Below, in pieces: positions 51,135-59,150 of a stretch of 64,000 bases of DNA. The position numbers were made by a program, and so were the translations under genes. Position 1 is the first letter of the stretch, and every line of letters begins with the position of its first letter. Source of the stretch: Micromonospora rubida. GTDB taxonomy: Bacteria > Actinomycetota > Actinomycetes > Mycobacteriales > Micromonosporaceae. The stretch covers positions 1,058,707 through 1,122,706 of the forward strand of contig NZ_JAAALO010000002.1 in NCBI RefSeq assembly GCF_009908295.1, given 5' to 3'. The notes under the pieces were generated by a model. The model did not search any database, was not told the DNA's origin, and worked only from the letters and a program-made list of their open reading frames with translations.

Positions 51135-51590
51135 TCAGAGGCCGAGCTGTCGACGTACCTCGGCGGCCACCCGGCCCCCCGCGGCCCGGCCCGCCACCGC
51201 GGCCTGGGCCGCCTTCATGGCCGGGCCCAGCTGGGCCTTGCCGCTGAACCCGCCGGCGGACAGCGCCCCCGCGACCAGCTCGGCCAACTCCTCGTCGGAG
51301 AGCTGCTTCGGCAGGTAGCGCTCCAGCACGTCGCCCTCGGCGGTCTCCTTCGCGGACTGCTCGGCGCGGCCCGCGTCGCCGAAGGCGGTGGCGGCCTCGC
51401 GCCGCTTCTTCGCCTCCTTGGTCAGCACCGCGAGCACCTCGTCGTCGGTGAGCTCGCGCTTGACCTTGCCGGCGACCTCGGCCGTGCCGACGGCGGCCAG
51501 CGCCATCCGCAGGGTGGAGGTGGTCAACTCGTCGCGCGCCTTGAGTGCGGCGCGCATGTCGGCGGTGAGGCGGTCCTTCAGCGTGCTCAT
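51135..51590 (-). CDS. GatB/YqeY-domain protein
   Basis: A 151-residue YqeY protein: MSTLKDRLTADMRAALKARD, STLRMALAAV, LTDDEVLAVLTKEAKKRREAA, YLPKQLSDEELAELVAGAL and a C-terminal helical domain related to the GatB tail (AAQAAVAGRAAGGRVAAEVRRQL). YqeY-domain proteins bind tRNA-like or amidotransferase partners; the cellular role is unclear. ATG 51590 lies only 25 bp from the divergent phosphoesterase start, so the promoters must overlap. Confidence 0.88.
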   Translation of the reverse strand: MSTLKDRLTADMRAALKARDELTTSTLRMALAAVGTAEVAGKVKRELTDDEVLAVLTKEAKKRREAATAFGDAGRAEQSAKETAEGDVLERYLPKQLSDEELAELVAGALSAGGFSGKAQLGPAMKAAQAAVAGRAAGGRVAAEVRRQLGL

Positions 51591-51615
51591 GAACGGTGAA
51601 ACTACCCTGGTTGGC

Positions 51616-52509
51616 ATGCGAAAGCGCACACTATTCCGGCTCGCCCTCGGGACCGCCGCCGCCGGAGCGGCAACCCTGGCATACGCGTCCCTCGTCGAGC
51701 GCAACATGTTCACCCTGCGTCGGTTCGACGTCCCGGTGCTGCCGGCCGACGCCGAGCCGCTGCGGGTGCTGCACCTGTCGGACCTGCACATGATGCCGGA
51801 ACAGCGACGCAAGCAGGAATGGGTGGCGTCGCTCGCGGCGCTGGACCCGGACCTGGTCGTGGTCACCGGGGACAACATGGCCGACCCGGGCGCGGTGCCC
51901 GGCGTGCTGCGCGCCCTGCACCCGCTGCTGGACCTGCCCGGCGCGTTCGTCTTCGGCTCGAACGACTACACCGGGCCCGTGTTGAAGAACCCGTTCAGCT
52001 ACCTCCTTCCCGACCGGGAGTACACCGAGGGCGTCGAGCTGCCGTACGAGGAGCTGCGCGACGTCCTCACCGGGGCCGGCTGGGCGGACCTGAACAACGC
52101 CCGGACGACGCTCAAGGCGGGCGGCCGGCTGATCGAGCTGGTCGGGGTCGACGACCCGCACGTGGCGCGGGACGACTACCCCGCCGTCGCCGGCCCGGTC
52201 TCCGCCTCGGCGGACCTGTCGATCGCCCTGGCCCACTCCCCCGAGCCGGCCGTGCTCGACCGGATGGCCGAGGACGGCTTCGGCCTGCTGCTCGCCGGCC
52301 ACACCCACGGCGGCCAGGTCTGCGTGCCCGGCTACGGGGCGCTGGTGACCAACTGCGGGCTGCCCCGGTCGATGGCGAAGGGCCTGCACCGCTGGCCCGA
52401 CTCCGATTCCTGGCTGCACGTCTCCGCCGGCCTGGGCACCCACCCGACCGCGCCGGTCCGGTTCGCCTGCCGCCCGGAGGCGAGCATCCTCACCCTGATC
52501 CCGCGCTGA
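51616..52509 (+). CDS. Membrane-anchored metallophosphoesterase (Rv3683-like)
   Basis: A 297-residue calcineurin-like phosphoesterase with an N-terminal helix (about 5-22) and metal motifs LSDLHMM, TGDNM, GSNDY (in place of GNHD/E), LAHSPEP and GHTHGGQV. Family members (YkuE-like) act on the outer membrane face or on UDP-linked envelope precursors. ATG 51616 follows a -10-like TACCCT (51603-51608), so the transcript may be leaderless. It closes the conserved wblA/PBP neighbourhood. Confidence 0.88.
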   Translation: MRKRTLFRLALGTAAAGAATLAYASLVERNMFTLRRFDVPVLPADAEPLRVLHLSDLHMMPEQRRKQEWVASLAALDPDLVVVTGDNMADPGAVPGVLRALHPLLDLPGAFVFGSNDYTGPVLKNPFSYLLPDREYTEGVELPYEELRDVLTGAGWADLNNARTTLKAGGRLIELVGVDDPHVARDDYPAVAGPVSASADLSIALAHSPEPAVLDRMAEDGFGLLLAGHTHGGQVCVPGYGALVTNCGLPRSMAKGLHRWPDSDSWLHVSAGLGTHPTAPVRFACRPEASILTLIPR

Positions 52510-52521
52510 GCCGAGCGGCCC

Positions 52522-52573
52522 CGCCCGCCCGCTCCGGTCGGACCACGCCGGACCACGCCGGAGCGGGCGGGCG
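52522..52573 (+). terminator. Hairpin terminator after the phosphoesterase gene
   Basis: Perfect 16-bp arms (52522-52537, CGCCCGCCCGCTCCGG; 52558-52573). The loop contains a direct repeat of ggaccacgcc. It lies 12 bp after the stop. Confidence 0.76.
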
Positions 52574-52738
52574 GCGGGTGTGATCTGCGCCGCCTTTGGA
52601 GCTGCCCCGTCCACGCTACCGCTGCCGGCAGACCGGGGGCGAGCGTGTGGTCCGGGTGGTACGGGCCTGACGGTGCACTGGTCGCGGCCTCCTTGGAGGC
52701 AGGGGCGTCCATGGCGTCGGCGGGGCTGGGGTACCGAG

Positions 52739-52767
52739 TTTGACCCTCGGACGGGGTGGGCTACTAT
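52739..52767 (+). promoter_or_regulatory. tRNA-Pro promoter
   Basis: TTGACC (52739-52744), a 17-bp spacer and TACTAT (52762-52767) form a near-consensus vegetative-sigma promoter. Transcription would begin at about 52774, 8 bp before the tRNA. Confidence 0.78.
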
Positions 52768-52781
52768 TTGTCCGCACGCCT

Positions 52782-52856
<75 letters not shown>

Positions 52857-52863
52857 AGAGGTC

Positions 52864-52896
52864 AGAGGGCACATCCGATCGATGGATGTGCCCTCT
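52864..52896. terminator. Bidirectional hairpin between tRNA and integrase remnant
   Basis: AGAGGGCACATCC (52864-52876) pairs perfectly over 13 bp with 52884-52896 around a 7-nt loop. It can end both the tRNA and the convergent integrase transcript. The same hairpin follows core C at 61241. Confidence 0.75.
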
Positions 52897-52931
52897 AGTG
52901 TTTCCGTACAGCAGTTGAGCACAGCAGCGGC

Positions 52932-53500
52932 CTATCGCCGGCTCTCGCCCAGGCGCTTGAGGGCGTCGCGGGTGGCGTCCGAGGACGCCTGGGAGTAGAT
53001 CTCCATCGTCACCGAGACCTCGGCGTGCCGGAGCACCTGCATGATGACGCGCGGGTGCACGTCCAGGTCGACAAGCAGGGTCGCGCAGGTACGCCGGGCG
53101 TCGTGCACGGTGATCTTGCGGACCCCGGCTCGGGCACAGCGGGCGTCCCAGGAGCGGTTGAAGTTGCGCGGCTCCACGGGGGTTCCGTAGCGGGTGGTGA
53201 ACAGCAGCCGCGAGCCCTGCCAGGCGATGCCCGCCTGATCGCGGTCGTTCTTCCTCGCTGTGTGGCGGAGGTCGAGCGCCGTCGCGCAGATGTCCGGCAG
53301 TGGGAGCGTGGCGTCCGAAGTCTGCGTCTTGGTCTCACGGTGCAATAGCTGGCCGCCGACCCGCTGTAACTGCCAGCCGATCGACAACTCCCCCGCCGCC
53401 AGGCCGACGGCGTCCTCGGTGAGGCCGAGCACCTCGCCCTTGCGTAGGCCGAGCACCAGGATCAGCACGTATGCGGCGTACAGCGCGGCGGGTGCGTTCT
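52932..53500 (-). pseudogene. Truncated tyrosine integrase (catalytic domain), copy A
   Basis: The frame holds the C-terminal catalytic domain of a phage/ICE integrase: GLRKGEVLGL (Arg I), HDARRTC (His-x-x-Arg), LRHAEVS (His II) and nucleophile Tyr in MEIYSQ. The N-terminal and core-binding domains are missing; homology begins near KNAPAALYAAYV, and a TGA stands just before. An internal GTG (53468) could give a 178-residue product. The gene points to the tRNA, as in functional elements, but is not expected to recombine. Confidence 0.83.
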
Positions 53501-53555
53501 TCCGACTCCGGTATCAGGATAGACAGGCGTGACGTGCCGCTCTGAGCCAACGAGT

Positions 53556-53900
53556 TCATCGCCGCGTCGAAGATCGCCGCCTGCGCCCCCTCTTGACTAA
53601 GGCACCGAACACACCGGCACAGACAACCGAACAGGCACCCATGACTACCGCCGCGAACGGATCACTTTTCGGGCCCGACAGAAGGCTCACGGATGTAATT
53701 CCGAACATGATGGCAAAGATGGGCAACATCATGCGTGCCGCACGACGGTGATGACGCCGATTGTGCGCGGCGTTTATCCGACGTTGCTCGGGACTGAGCT
53801 CGTTCTCCCACATGGTGTTGAAGGGCCAGTTGGCAACCCAGATTATCGCGGCCAACCCCGCAATAGCCACCAGCACCACAATGATGGTTTTTAAGAGCAT
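53556..53900 (-). CDS. Small membrane protein
   Basis: A 114-residue protein with three hydrophobic helices (about 3-24, 57-75 and 82-102) and a basic, His/Arg-rich middle loop. ATG 53900 has GGAGG six nt upstream. It resides in the first integrated element; no recognised family. About 230 bp of gene-free DNA follow before the HD-domain gene. Confidence 0.68.
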   Translation of the reverse strand: MLLKTIIVVLVAIAGLAAIIWVANWPFNTMWENELSPEQRRINAAHNRRHHRRAARMMLPIFAIMFGITSVSLLSGPKSDPFAAVVMGACSVVCAGVFGALVKRGRRRRSSTRR

Positions 53901-54129
53901 GCTCTACCTCCAGAAGTCGTCAGTCCAGGACCGAACCGAAGGCGTTGGTCAGGGTCATGGTCGGCGGGGCTTGGGCTAGAAGGTGCGGGGTGACTAACTC
54001 GACAGCAACGGTGACAGCAACAGGGCCGGACGCAGAGGGTCGGGGACAGAGTCCTACGGATCAGCGGCCGACGTCAGAGACGGGCGCGGACACGCCCGGA
54101 CGGAGCGCCCAGAACTTACAAGCGAGGGG

Positions 54130-54711
54130 TCAGCTCGCCGGTTTTGGCGGTGGTGTGAGCCAGGCGAGGGGTTGGCCGCTCAGTGCCGCGTCGGCGAGGT
54201 GGTGTGCGGAGGTGGTGGTGAGTGCGGCGTGGCTGCTGTCGATCCAGCGTTGGACGTTGTCGATGCCTTGGTGGCGGTATTCGACGGCTTGGACGAGGCA
54301 TTCGAGTTTGTCGGCGTCGCGGGCGACGATGGCTTCGAGGGTTTCGCCGGCTTCGTACTCGGTGACGGCGGCGGTGATGGTGTCAGTGACGGCGGGTGGG
54401 CAGTCGGCGACCTGGTCTGCGGTGATGGTGGTGTTGGGGGCGGCGGTGAGGTAGCGCTTGGCTATGTGGGGCAGGTCGGTGGTGCGGGTTTCCTGGGTGT
54501 CGTGCAGGACGCAGAGCATGGTGACGCGGGCGGGGTCGGCTCCTTCCATGGAGGCGAGGATCATGCCGATCAGGGCGGTGCGGGGGGAGTGCTCGGCGAT
54601 GGTTTCGGGGTGCTTGACCCCGGCGAACCACCAGCCGGTACGAGCGGCGCTTTTCAGGACGCCGGCCTCGAAGATGAACCTCATCGCGACGGAGTACTGG
54701 TCCTCACTCAT
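54130..54711 (-). CDS. HD-domain phosphohydrolase (YfbR-like 5'-nucleotidase)
   Basis: A 193-residue HD protein: FAGVKHPETIAEHSPRTALIG (first metal His), VTMLCVLHDTQETRTTDLP (HD pair) and a later Asp in VARDADKLECLVQAVEY. This matches YfbR/HDDC2-like nucleotidases that hydrolyse (deoxy)nucleoside monophosphates. ATG 54711. As element cargo next to an XRE regulator it might influence nucleotide pools during phage infection; that is speculation based on dNTP-depleting HD enzymes elsewhere. Confidence 0.86.
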   Translation of the reverse strand: MSEDQYSVAMRFIFEAGVLKSAARTGWWFAGVKHPETIAEHSPRTALIGMILASMEGADPARVTMLCVLHDTQETRTTDLPHIAKRYLTAAPNTTITADQVADCPPAVTDTITAAVTEYEAGETLEAIVARDADKLECLVQAVEYRHQGIDNVQRWIDSSHAALTTTSAHHLADAALSGQPLAWLTPPPKPAS

Positions 54712-54797
54712 CTGACTCTTTCCGTGGAGACTGCTACTGCCTTCGGGTAGGGGAGGAATCGGAACTCCTGCGGAACAGGGCAGGAAAAGCCCGCGCG

Positions 54798-55547
54798 CTA
54801 CGTCGTCGACGTGTTGTACCGATCGAGCGTCGCTTTGGAGGTCGAGGCATCCCGGAAAACCAGCTCCCACGGGCCAGTGTTGACGTCCATGTCCTTGCCG
54901 AACCCGATCCACTTTCCGGCCATCCGTCGGCCCGTGGGCTCGGCCAGGAGTTGGACCGCGCCGTGATAGCGGGCGCCTCGGTAGTAGCCGGCCGAATCGG
55001 TCTGTTCCACCCAGGTGCCAGTGACAACGGCACCGTCAACGGTCAGATCGAGTGACAGAGACGATGCCGCCGAGCCAGGCAGGCTGCGCGCGGTCAGCCG
55101 GTCGCCGTGCTGAAGCACAACTACGAAGTGCTGCCCGGCGAAGGAGTCTCCCCGGCCGCTGGAGTAGTACTGGTAGCGGCTGAGCCACACGCCCTCGTAC
55201 GACCTGTGGACTGTGGCTGGCCTGGACGTGGGCGTCGGTGTGGCCAGGCTGGACATGGGAGATGTCAGGTCGTGACCACCGTGCTGGTCTTGAGCGACAT
55301 GTTCGCCGGGCACTGCGGCAAAGCCGAGCAGCGAGATGGGTAGGCCGGTGACGACCTCCAACGCGCGGGCGTATACGGGTCGTGGTGCGGCGATCGTCCC
55401 GGATTCCCATCGCTGGACGAGTCTCTTGTTGGCGTCGTTGGGTTCGCCGACGCGGTGGCCGGCGGCCTGGAGTGCGCGAGCGAAGTCGTCCTGGCTCATG
55501 CGCATCCCGGTACGGACTGCGCGTAGGGCGGTGTTCGGGACGGTCAT
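54798..55547 (-). CDS. XRE-family regulator with C-terminal beta-rich domain
   Basis: A 249-residue protein: HTH (about 8-65, MRMSQDDFARALQAAG, KRLVQRWESG), a Ser/Pro/Thr linker, then a C-terminal domain of about 130 residues composed of alternating beta-type segments (FVVVLQHGDRLTARSLPG, GAVVTGTWVEQT, YHGAVQLL, MAGKWIGFG), reminiscent of a lipocalin-like barrel. Such a domain would bind a ligand and regulate the HTH. ATG 55547 is chosen; GTG 55556 is possible. It is divergent from the small-protein/XRE cassette. Confidence 0.8.
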   Translation of the reverse strand: MTVPNTALRAVRTGMRMSQDDFARALQAAGHRVGEPNDANKRLVQRWESGTIAAPRPVYARALEVVTGLPISLLGFAAVPGEHVAQDQHGGHDLTSPMSSLATPTPTSRPATVHRSYEGVWLSRYQYYSSGRGDSFAGQHFVVVLQHGDRLTARSLPGSAASSLSLDLTVDGAVVTGTWVEQTDSAGYYRGARYHGAVQLLAEPTGRRMAGKWIGFGKDMDVNTGPWELVFRDASTSKATLDRYNTSTT

Positions 55548-55697
55548 GACCGCCACGATAGTGGTATGTCGTCGGAATGTCGCCAGCTATGTGGTCTGTT
55601 TGTCGCGTCTTGTGCCGTCGCGGCTGGTGACGTTCCAGCGTCAATGTGGACATGCGACGGTCGGTCTACCGCCGTGGTTCTGCTGATGGAGGTGGGG

Positions 55698-55868
55698 ATG
55701 CAGGGTGATGGCAACGAGCCGGCGGTGAGCCGGGGGGAGCAGATTCAGGCTGCTGAGCGAGAGGCGGCGAAGCATCGGCTTCTCGCCCAGGCTCAGGCGG
55801 ATCGAATACCGGCGGAGGAGACAACCCGGGCGATGCCGGATCGGCGGTGGCGTCGTGAGCAGCGTTGA
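55698..55868 (+). CDS. Small charged protein of a duplicated cassette, copy 1
   Basis: A 56-residue protein: MQGDGNEPAVSRGEQIQAAE, then RIPAEETTRAMPDRRWRREQ. ATG 55698 has GGAGG 5 nt upstream. It is strongly charged, helix-prone in the middle and basic at the end. Its last 14 bases overlap the XRE gene start, exactly as in copy 2 at 63209-63373 (RGEQIQ-AEREAAK and RIPAEETTRA-PDRRWRR conserved). Function unknown; the fixed overlap suggests stoichiometric co-production with the regulator. Confidence 0.76.
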   Translation: MQGDGNEPAVSRGEQIQAAEREAAKHRLLAQAQADRIPAEETTRAMPDRRWRREQR

Positions 55869-57057
55869 GGTGTCGCCGGTGGGGCGGCGGGTGGCGTACT
55901 GGCGGGGGCGGCGGAAGCTGTCGCAGCAGGTGTTCGCCGACCGGTTGGGTAAGTCGAAGAGCTGGGTGGACAAGGTCGAGCGCGGTGTCCGCTCTCTGGA
56001 CAAGGTGTCGACCCTTCATGAGGTCGCCACCGTGCTGCGTATCGACACGGCGGTGCTGATCGGTCGGGACGTCCGGCCCGCCGAGGTGATCGAGCGAACC
56101 GCAGAGGTCGAGCGGATTCGGGCGGCGCTGTCCCGGTACGAGATTCCCCTCGGCAGACCCGCAGGCGGTCGGGCGGTGCTGCCGTCCGTCCAGATGGCCC
56201 GCCAGGTCGCGCACGCCTGGACGACCTTTCAGCACGCCCGCTACCCACGCGTGGTGGACCTGCTGCCGGAGTTGCTGGCCGATGTGGAGCGCGCCCACGC
56301 CGCTGACCTGGTGGCGGGTCGGGTGCCGTTGGTGGAGGCGTACCGGATCACCGCGTCGCTGTTGGTCAAGTTGGGTGCGCCGGACCTGGCGTGGCTTGCT
56401 GTCGACCGGGCGATGATCGCTGCCACGGGTGATCGCGTGTTGGTGGCGGCCGCAGCGGTGCAGCTCGGTCAGGTGCTGCGCGCGTCGGGGCAGGTGCGGG
56501 TGGCGAAGTCGGCGATGCTGGCCGCCGCCTACCGGATCGCCCCGCCGGTGATCGAGTTCGGCCTACCCCCGGAGTTGTCCCTGTGCGGGACACTGCTCCT
56601 CCAGGCGGCGTTGGCCGCCGCCCGTCACGGCGACGACGCGGCGGTTGCCGAGCTGCTCGACGAGGCCGCCGCCCTGGCCGCCCGAGTCGGTGACGGGCAC
56701 GACCACCACCGGACCGGGTTCGGGCCGACGGCGGTGGAGTTGGCCCGGGTCGCCGCAGCGGTAGAGCTGGGCTACGGAGGCGACGCCGTGGCCTGGCACG
56801 AGAAAGCGACCACCCGGGACGGCTGGCGGTGGCTACCCACCGAACATCGCGCCGCGCACCTGCTCGACGCCGCCCGCGCGTACCTCCAGACCGACGACCC
56901 GGTCAGCGCCGGCCGGATCCTGATGGAGGCCGACCGAATCGCACCTGCCGAGATCCGCCACCGACCGGCAGGCCGGGACGTGCTCGCCCTGGTCGCCCGC
57001 GACCCCACCGCCCCGACGACGCTCATCCACCTCGCCGCGACCCTCGGGGTGGGCTGA
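55855..57057 (+). CDS. XRE-family regulator with TPR-like C-terminal region, copy 1
   Basis: A 400-residue regulator starting at GTG 55855. The N-terminal HTH (RRVAYWRGRRKLSQQVFADR, SKSWVDKVERG) is followed by a helical-repeat body (LVKLGAPDLAWLAVDRAMIAA, VQLGQVLRASGQVRVAKSAML, ALAAARHGDDAAVAELLDEAA) resembling quorum-peptide-binding or Scr-type TPR regulators of actinomycetes. It overlaps the small protein gene by 14 bp and is followed after 2 bp by a Cys-containing small gene. A second copy lies at 63360. Confidence 0.85.
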   Translation: MSSVEVSPVGRRVAYWRGRRKLSQQVFADRLGKSKSWVDKVERGVRSLDKVSTLHEVATVLRIDTAVLIGRDVRPAEVIERTAEVERIRAALSRYEIPLGRPAGGRAVLPSVQMARQVAHAWTTFQHARYPRVVDLLPELLADVERAHAADLVAGRVPLVEAYRITASLLVKLGAPDLAWLAVDRAMIAATGDRVLVAAAAVQLGQVLRASGQVRVAKSAMLAAAYRIAPPVIEFGLPPELSLCGTLLLQAALAAARHGDDAAVAELLDEAAALAARVGDGHDHHRTGFGPTAVELARVAAAVELGYGGDAVAWHEKATTRDGWRWLPTEHRAAHLLDAARAYLQTDDPVSAGRILMEADRIAPAEIRHRPAGRDVLALVARDPTAPTTLIHLAATLGVG

Positions 57058-57059
57058 GG

Positions 57060-57299
57060 ATGACCGCGCCGTTCCTGTCCCTGGCCCAGATCCGCAACCG
57101 ACTGATCCTCACCGCCCGCTGGGTCCTCCGCGACCACCAACCCCGACCCGACGGCCACTGCCCGATCTGCCGGACAGCAGACTGCCCGGTGGCCACCGCC
57201 GCCCGCGACGTCCTCCGCGCAGCCAAGGAAGTACAGCTGTGGAGTACAGCAACCGAGCCGACCACACCCGACCGGGACGACCCCCAGCAGGCCGATTGA
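57060..57299 (+). CDS. Small protein with CPIC-x4-CP motif
   Basis: A 79-residue protein starting at ATG 57060, 2 bp after the regulator stop. N-terminal helix (AQIRNRLILTARWVLRDH), then CPICRTADCP, a likely metal-binding knuckle, and a helix with a polar tail. It is the third gene of the small-protein/regulator operon and ends 37 bp before attachment core B, so it is the last gene of the first element. Function unknown. Confidence 0.68.
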   Translation: MTAPFLSLAQIRNRLILTARWVLRDHQPRPDGHCPICRTADCPVATAARDVLRAAKEVQLWSTATEPTTPDRDDPQQAD

Positions 57300-57336
57300 C
57301 CTCGGAAGACACCCGATCCGACCGCCCCGCCGCCAG

Positions 57337-57379
57337 TTCGGGACGAAGAGGTCGTCGGTTCGAATCCGGCCACCCCGAC
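57337..57379 (+). repeat. Attachment core B
   Basis: Second identical 43-bp copy of the tRNA-Pro 3' core. The sequence to its right differs from that following cores A and C and leads to a different integrase remnant, so it is the junction between two distinct elements. Confidence 0.86.
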
Positions 57380-57393
57380 CAGAGGTAACGCCA

Positions 57394-57433
57394 GTTCAGG
57401 GCCGGTTTCCCGCAAAGCGGACCGGCCCTGAAC
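57394..57433. terminator. Hairpin downstream of core B
   Basis: GTTCAGGGCCGGT (57394-57406) pairs perfectly with 57421-57433 around a 14-nt loop. It occupies the same place, between the core and an integrase 3' end, as the hairpins after cores A and C, but its sequence is different. Confidence 0.72.
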
Positions 57434-57501
57434 TGTCTCCCGAGAGTGCCCGTGGGAGAAATCTGGGAGAAAATCTTGAAGAACGCGTCTCCCGGAGTCC
57501 T

Positions 57502-58176
57502 CTACGCAGGCATTTTCAGCAGCCGGTCTAGCGCGGCCACGGGCGAGCCGGGCGACATCTCTCGGCGGGCCGCAAGCGACGCTTCCCACAGGTCAGTGAG
57601 CGCGGTCACGAGTCGGTGCCGCATGTCCTGGGTGACGTGCGAATAGCGAGCCTGCACCGAGCCATCCTCATGCCCCATCCGGTCATCCATCAGCTTCGAA
57701 GGGATGCCGGCCCCCACCATGACCGTCTTGTGCGTGTGCCGAAGCCCATGGGGCGTCAGACCGGGCACGATCGGCAGCCAACACGAATCAGCACGTGCGG
57801 CGGCGTTCCGGCCACGCGCGGGCACACCTGGCCATGGGTCAGCCAGCAGCGGCACCGGTCGCGCCTCCTGCGGGGCCTTCTTCGGATACCAGCCAGTTGC
57901 CGACGGGTGGAAAAGCCACGTAGCGAAGCTGTTGCGTCGCCAATGAGCTGCCAACTCCCCCGACGATCCAGCGCCACGGACGTATCCGAGATCTTCGGCC
58001 GCAGCCAGCACCTTGACGCGAGTCGCCTCCCGCACGACCTCTGAATGATTCATGGCCGCAGAGGCGGTACCGGTCGAGACGCCTGCGCGGCGCGCCACGT
58101 CGACAAGCTTCGGCCCTGGTCGTTGTGCCGCCCCGTTGGCGGCCCGATAGCCGCCAGACCCGGATCGGATCGCCAT
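57502..58176 (-). pseudogene. Chimeric frame: LacI-type HTH joined to an integrase C-terminus
   Basis: One open frame (224 codons) contains, after about 24 residues lying antisense to a transposase remnant, LVDVARRAGVSTGTASAAMN and ATRVKVLAAAEDLGYVRGA (a complete LacI headpiece). Beyond a short joint it continues with WRRNSFATWLFHPSATGWYP and PGLTPHGLRHTHKT ... DRMGHEDGSVQARYSHV, the catalytic C-terminal part of a second type of tyrosine integrase (HxLRH, GH, Tyr). Neither parent is complete. It looks like a deletion fusion; expression as a novel protein is possible but unproven. Confidence 0.75.
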
Positions 58177-58350
58177 GGCGAGACGTCACCGCCGAGTACG
58201 CGCCCTGGCCCACTATCTACGCGCCTGCTCCGCCACTGGCACGTGACGGCACCTGGACGAAGATCCTGGCCGCGTTGCAGACCGTGGCGGACAGGGCCGC
58301 CCGCATCGATTGCGAGGCCAGCGTCGACCCGCAAGTCGCCGGCGATTATA
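58161..58350 (+). pseudogene. IS5-type transposase fragment
   Basis: The plus-strand frame from about 58161 reads RIGSPWRDVTAEYAPWPTIY, later DGTWTKILAALQTVADRAAR and a degraded EASVD, the DUF4096-like N-terminal region of IS5-family transposases (normally SPWRDVP-YGPW, DGTW-IL-ALQ). The rest of the transposase and both ends of the IS are missing. It overlaps the 5' end of the chimeric LacI/integrase frame. Confidence 0.68.
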
Positions 58351-58395
58351 TTGTCCGAAGTTCCGACCTTGACGCGGGTGAGAGGGCGTATTTCG

Positions 58396-59028
58396 ATGGA
58401 CAAAATCAACCGTCAAGCCAGATGGTTGGCAACGGCGATTTCGCTACCGATAACCGCGTTGATCGTTGGCGGCGCCCTTTTCGCGGCAAAGGCAGGCGAT
58501 CCAGTTGGGGAGCCGACCGTCAGCATCCCTCAGGCCCACCCCTATCCCTCTACACCGGTTCCTCTGAAGCTGCCACGCCTGGCAGGGCGGGCGCTAACGA
58601 TCTGCCCTGATTTGTTATCCCGACTTCCGCCCAGCCTCCCTGGGATGCCACAACGTCCGGTGGCCGCCGGCACCACGCAGTCCGCGGCCTATGGTGAACC
58701 CGCCATCACCGTCGTGTGTGGCGCGTCATCTCCGAAAATCGGGCCAACAGACACGCTGTTCAGGCTTGACGGCGTTTGCTGGCATTCTATTGACCAAGAA
58801 GACGCCACGGTGTGGACAACGGCTGACCGCGAGGTGGCCGTGCAACTGACGGTACCGCGAGAATATCAGGCCCCGATGGAGCATGCCTCGCATCGGCCAT
58901 TTACTGGTGAAGCAACTGGGGCTATAAGCTTTCTTGTTGGGTATGGTAAATGGGCGATTCGCTTTTCTTCTGCTGTTGTCTCCGCTGTGCCGCCCCTTCG
59001 CCATCTTCCCAGCGGTTGTACCAATTGA
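58396..59028 (+). CDS. DUF3515-domain membrane protein, possibly with altered C-terminus
   Basis: A 210-residue protein from ATG 58396 (GAGAGGG upstream): one helix (about 10-31), then the DUF3515 pattern CPDLLSRLPPSLPGMPQRPV, AAYGEPAITVVCGA, DGVCWHSIDQ and VWTTADREVAVQLTVPREY. DUF3515 genes normally sit in the chromosomal core near D-Ala-D-Ala ligase, so a copy in a decayed element is unusual. The last 36 residues after APMEHASH do not look like the family end and may stem from a deletion joint. Function unknown. Confidence 0.7.
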   Translation: MDKINRQARWLATAISLPITALIVGGALFAAKAGDPVGEPTVSIPQAHPYPSTPVPLKLPRLAGRALTICPDLLSRLPPSLPGMPQRPVAAGTTQSAAYGEPAITVVCGASSPKIGPTDTLFRLDGVCWHSIDQEDATVWTTADREVAVQLTVPREYQAPMEHASHRPFTGEATGAISFLVGYGKWAIRFSSAVVSAVPPLRHLPSGCTN

Positions 59029-59150
59029 GCCTCTTACAATCTGATCTTGCAGCTTGGGGCGGGTGCGGCAGGCCCGGTGATCGATGGGTGCGAGGCTCCA
59101 GGTAGGACAGCTGTCGACCAAGATTCGAAGCCCCAACCGGGAGCCTCGCC

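Noticed and set aside
53945..54454. A plus-strand 169-codon frame over the HD-domain gene
   Set aside because: It is antisense to an HD gene with all metal-binding motifs, and its own translation is Ser/Thr/Ala low-complexity.
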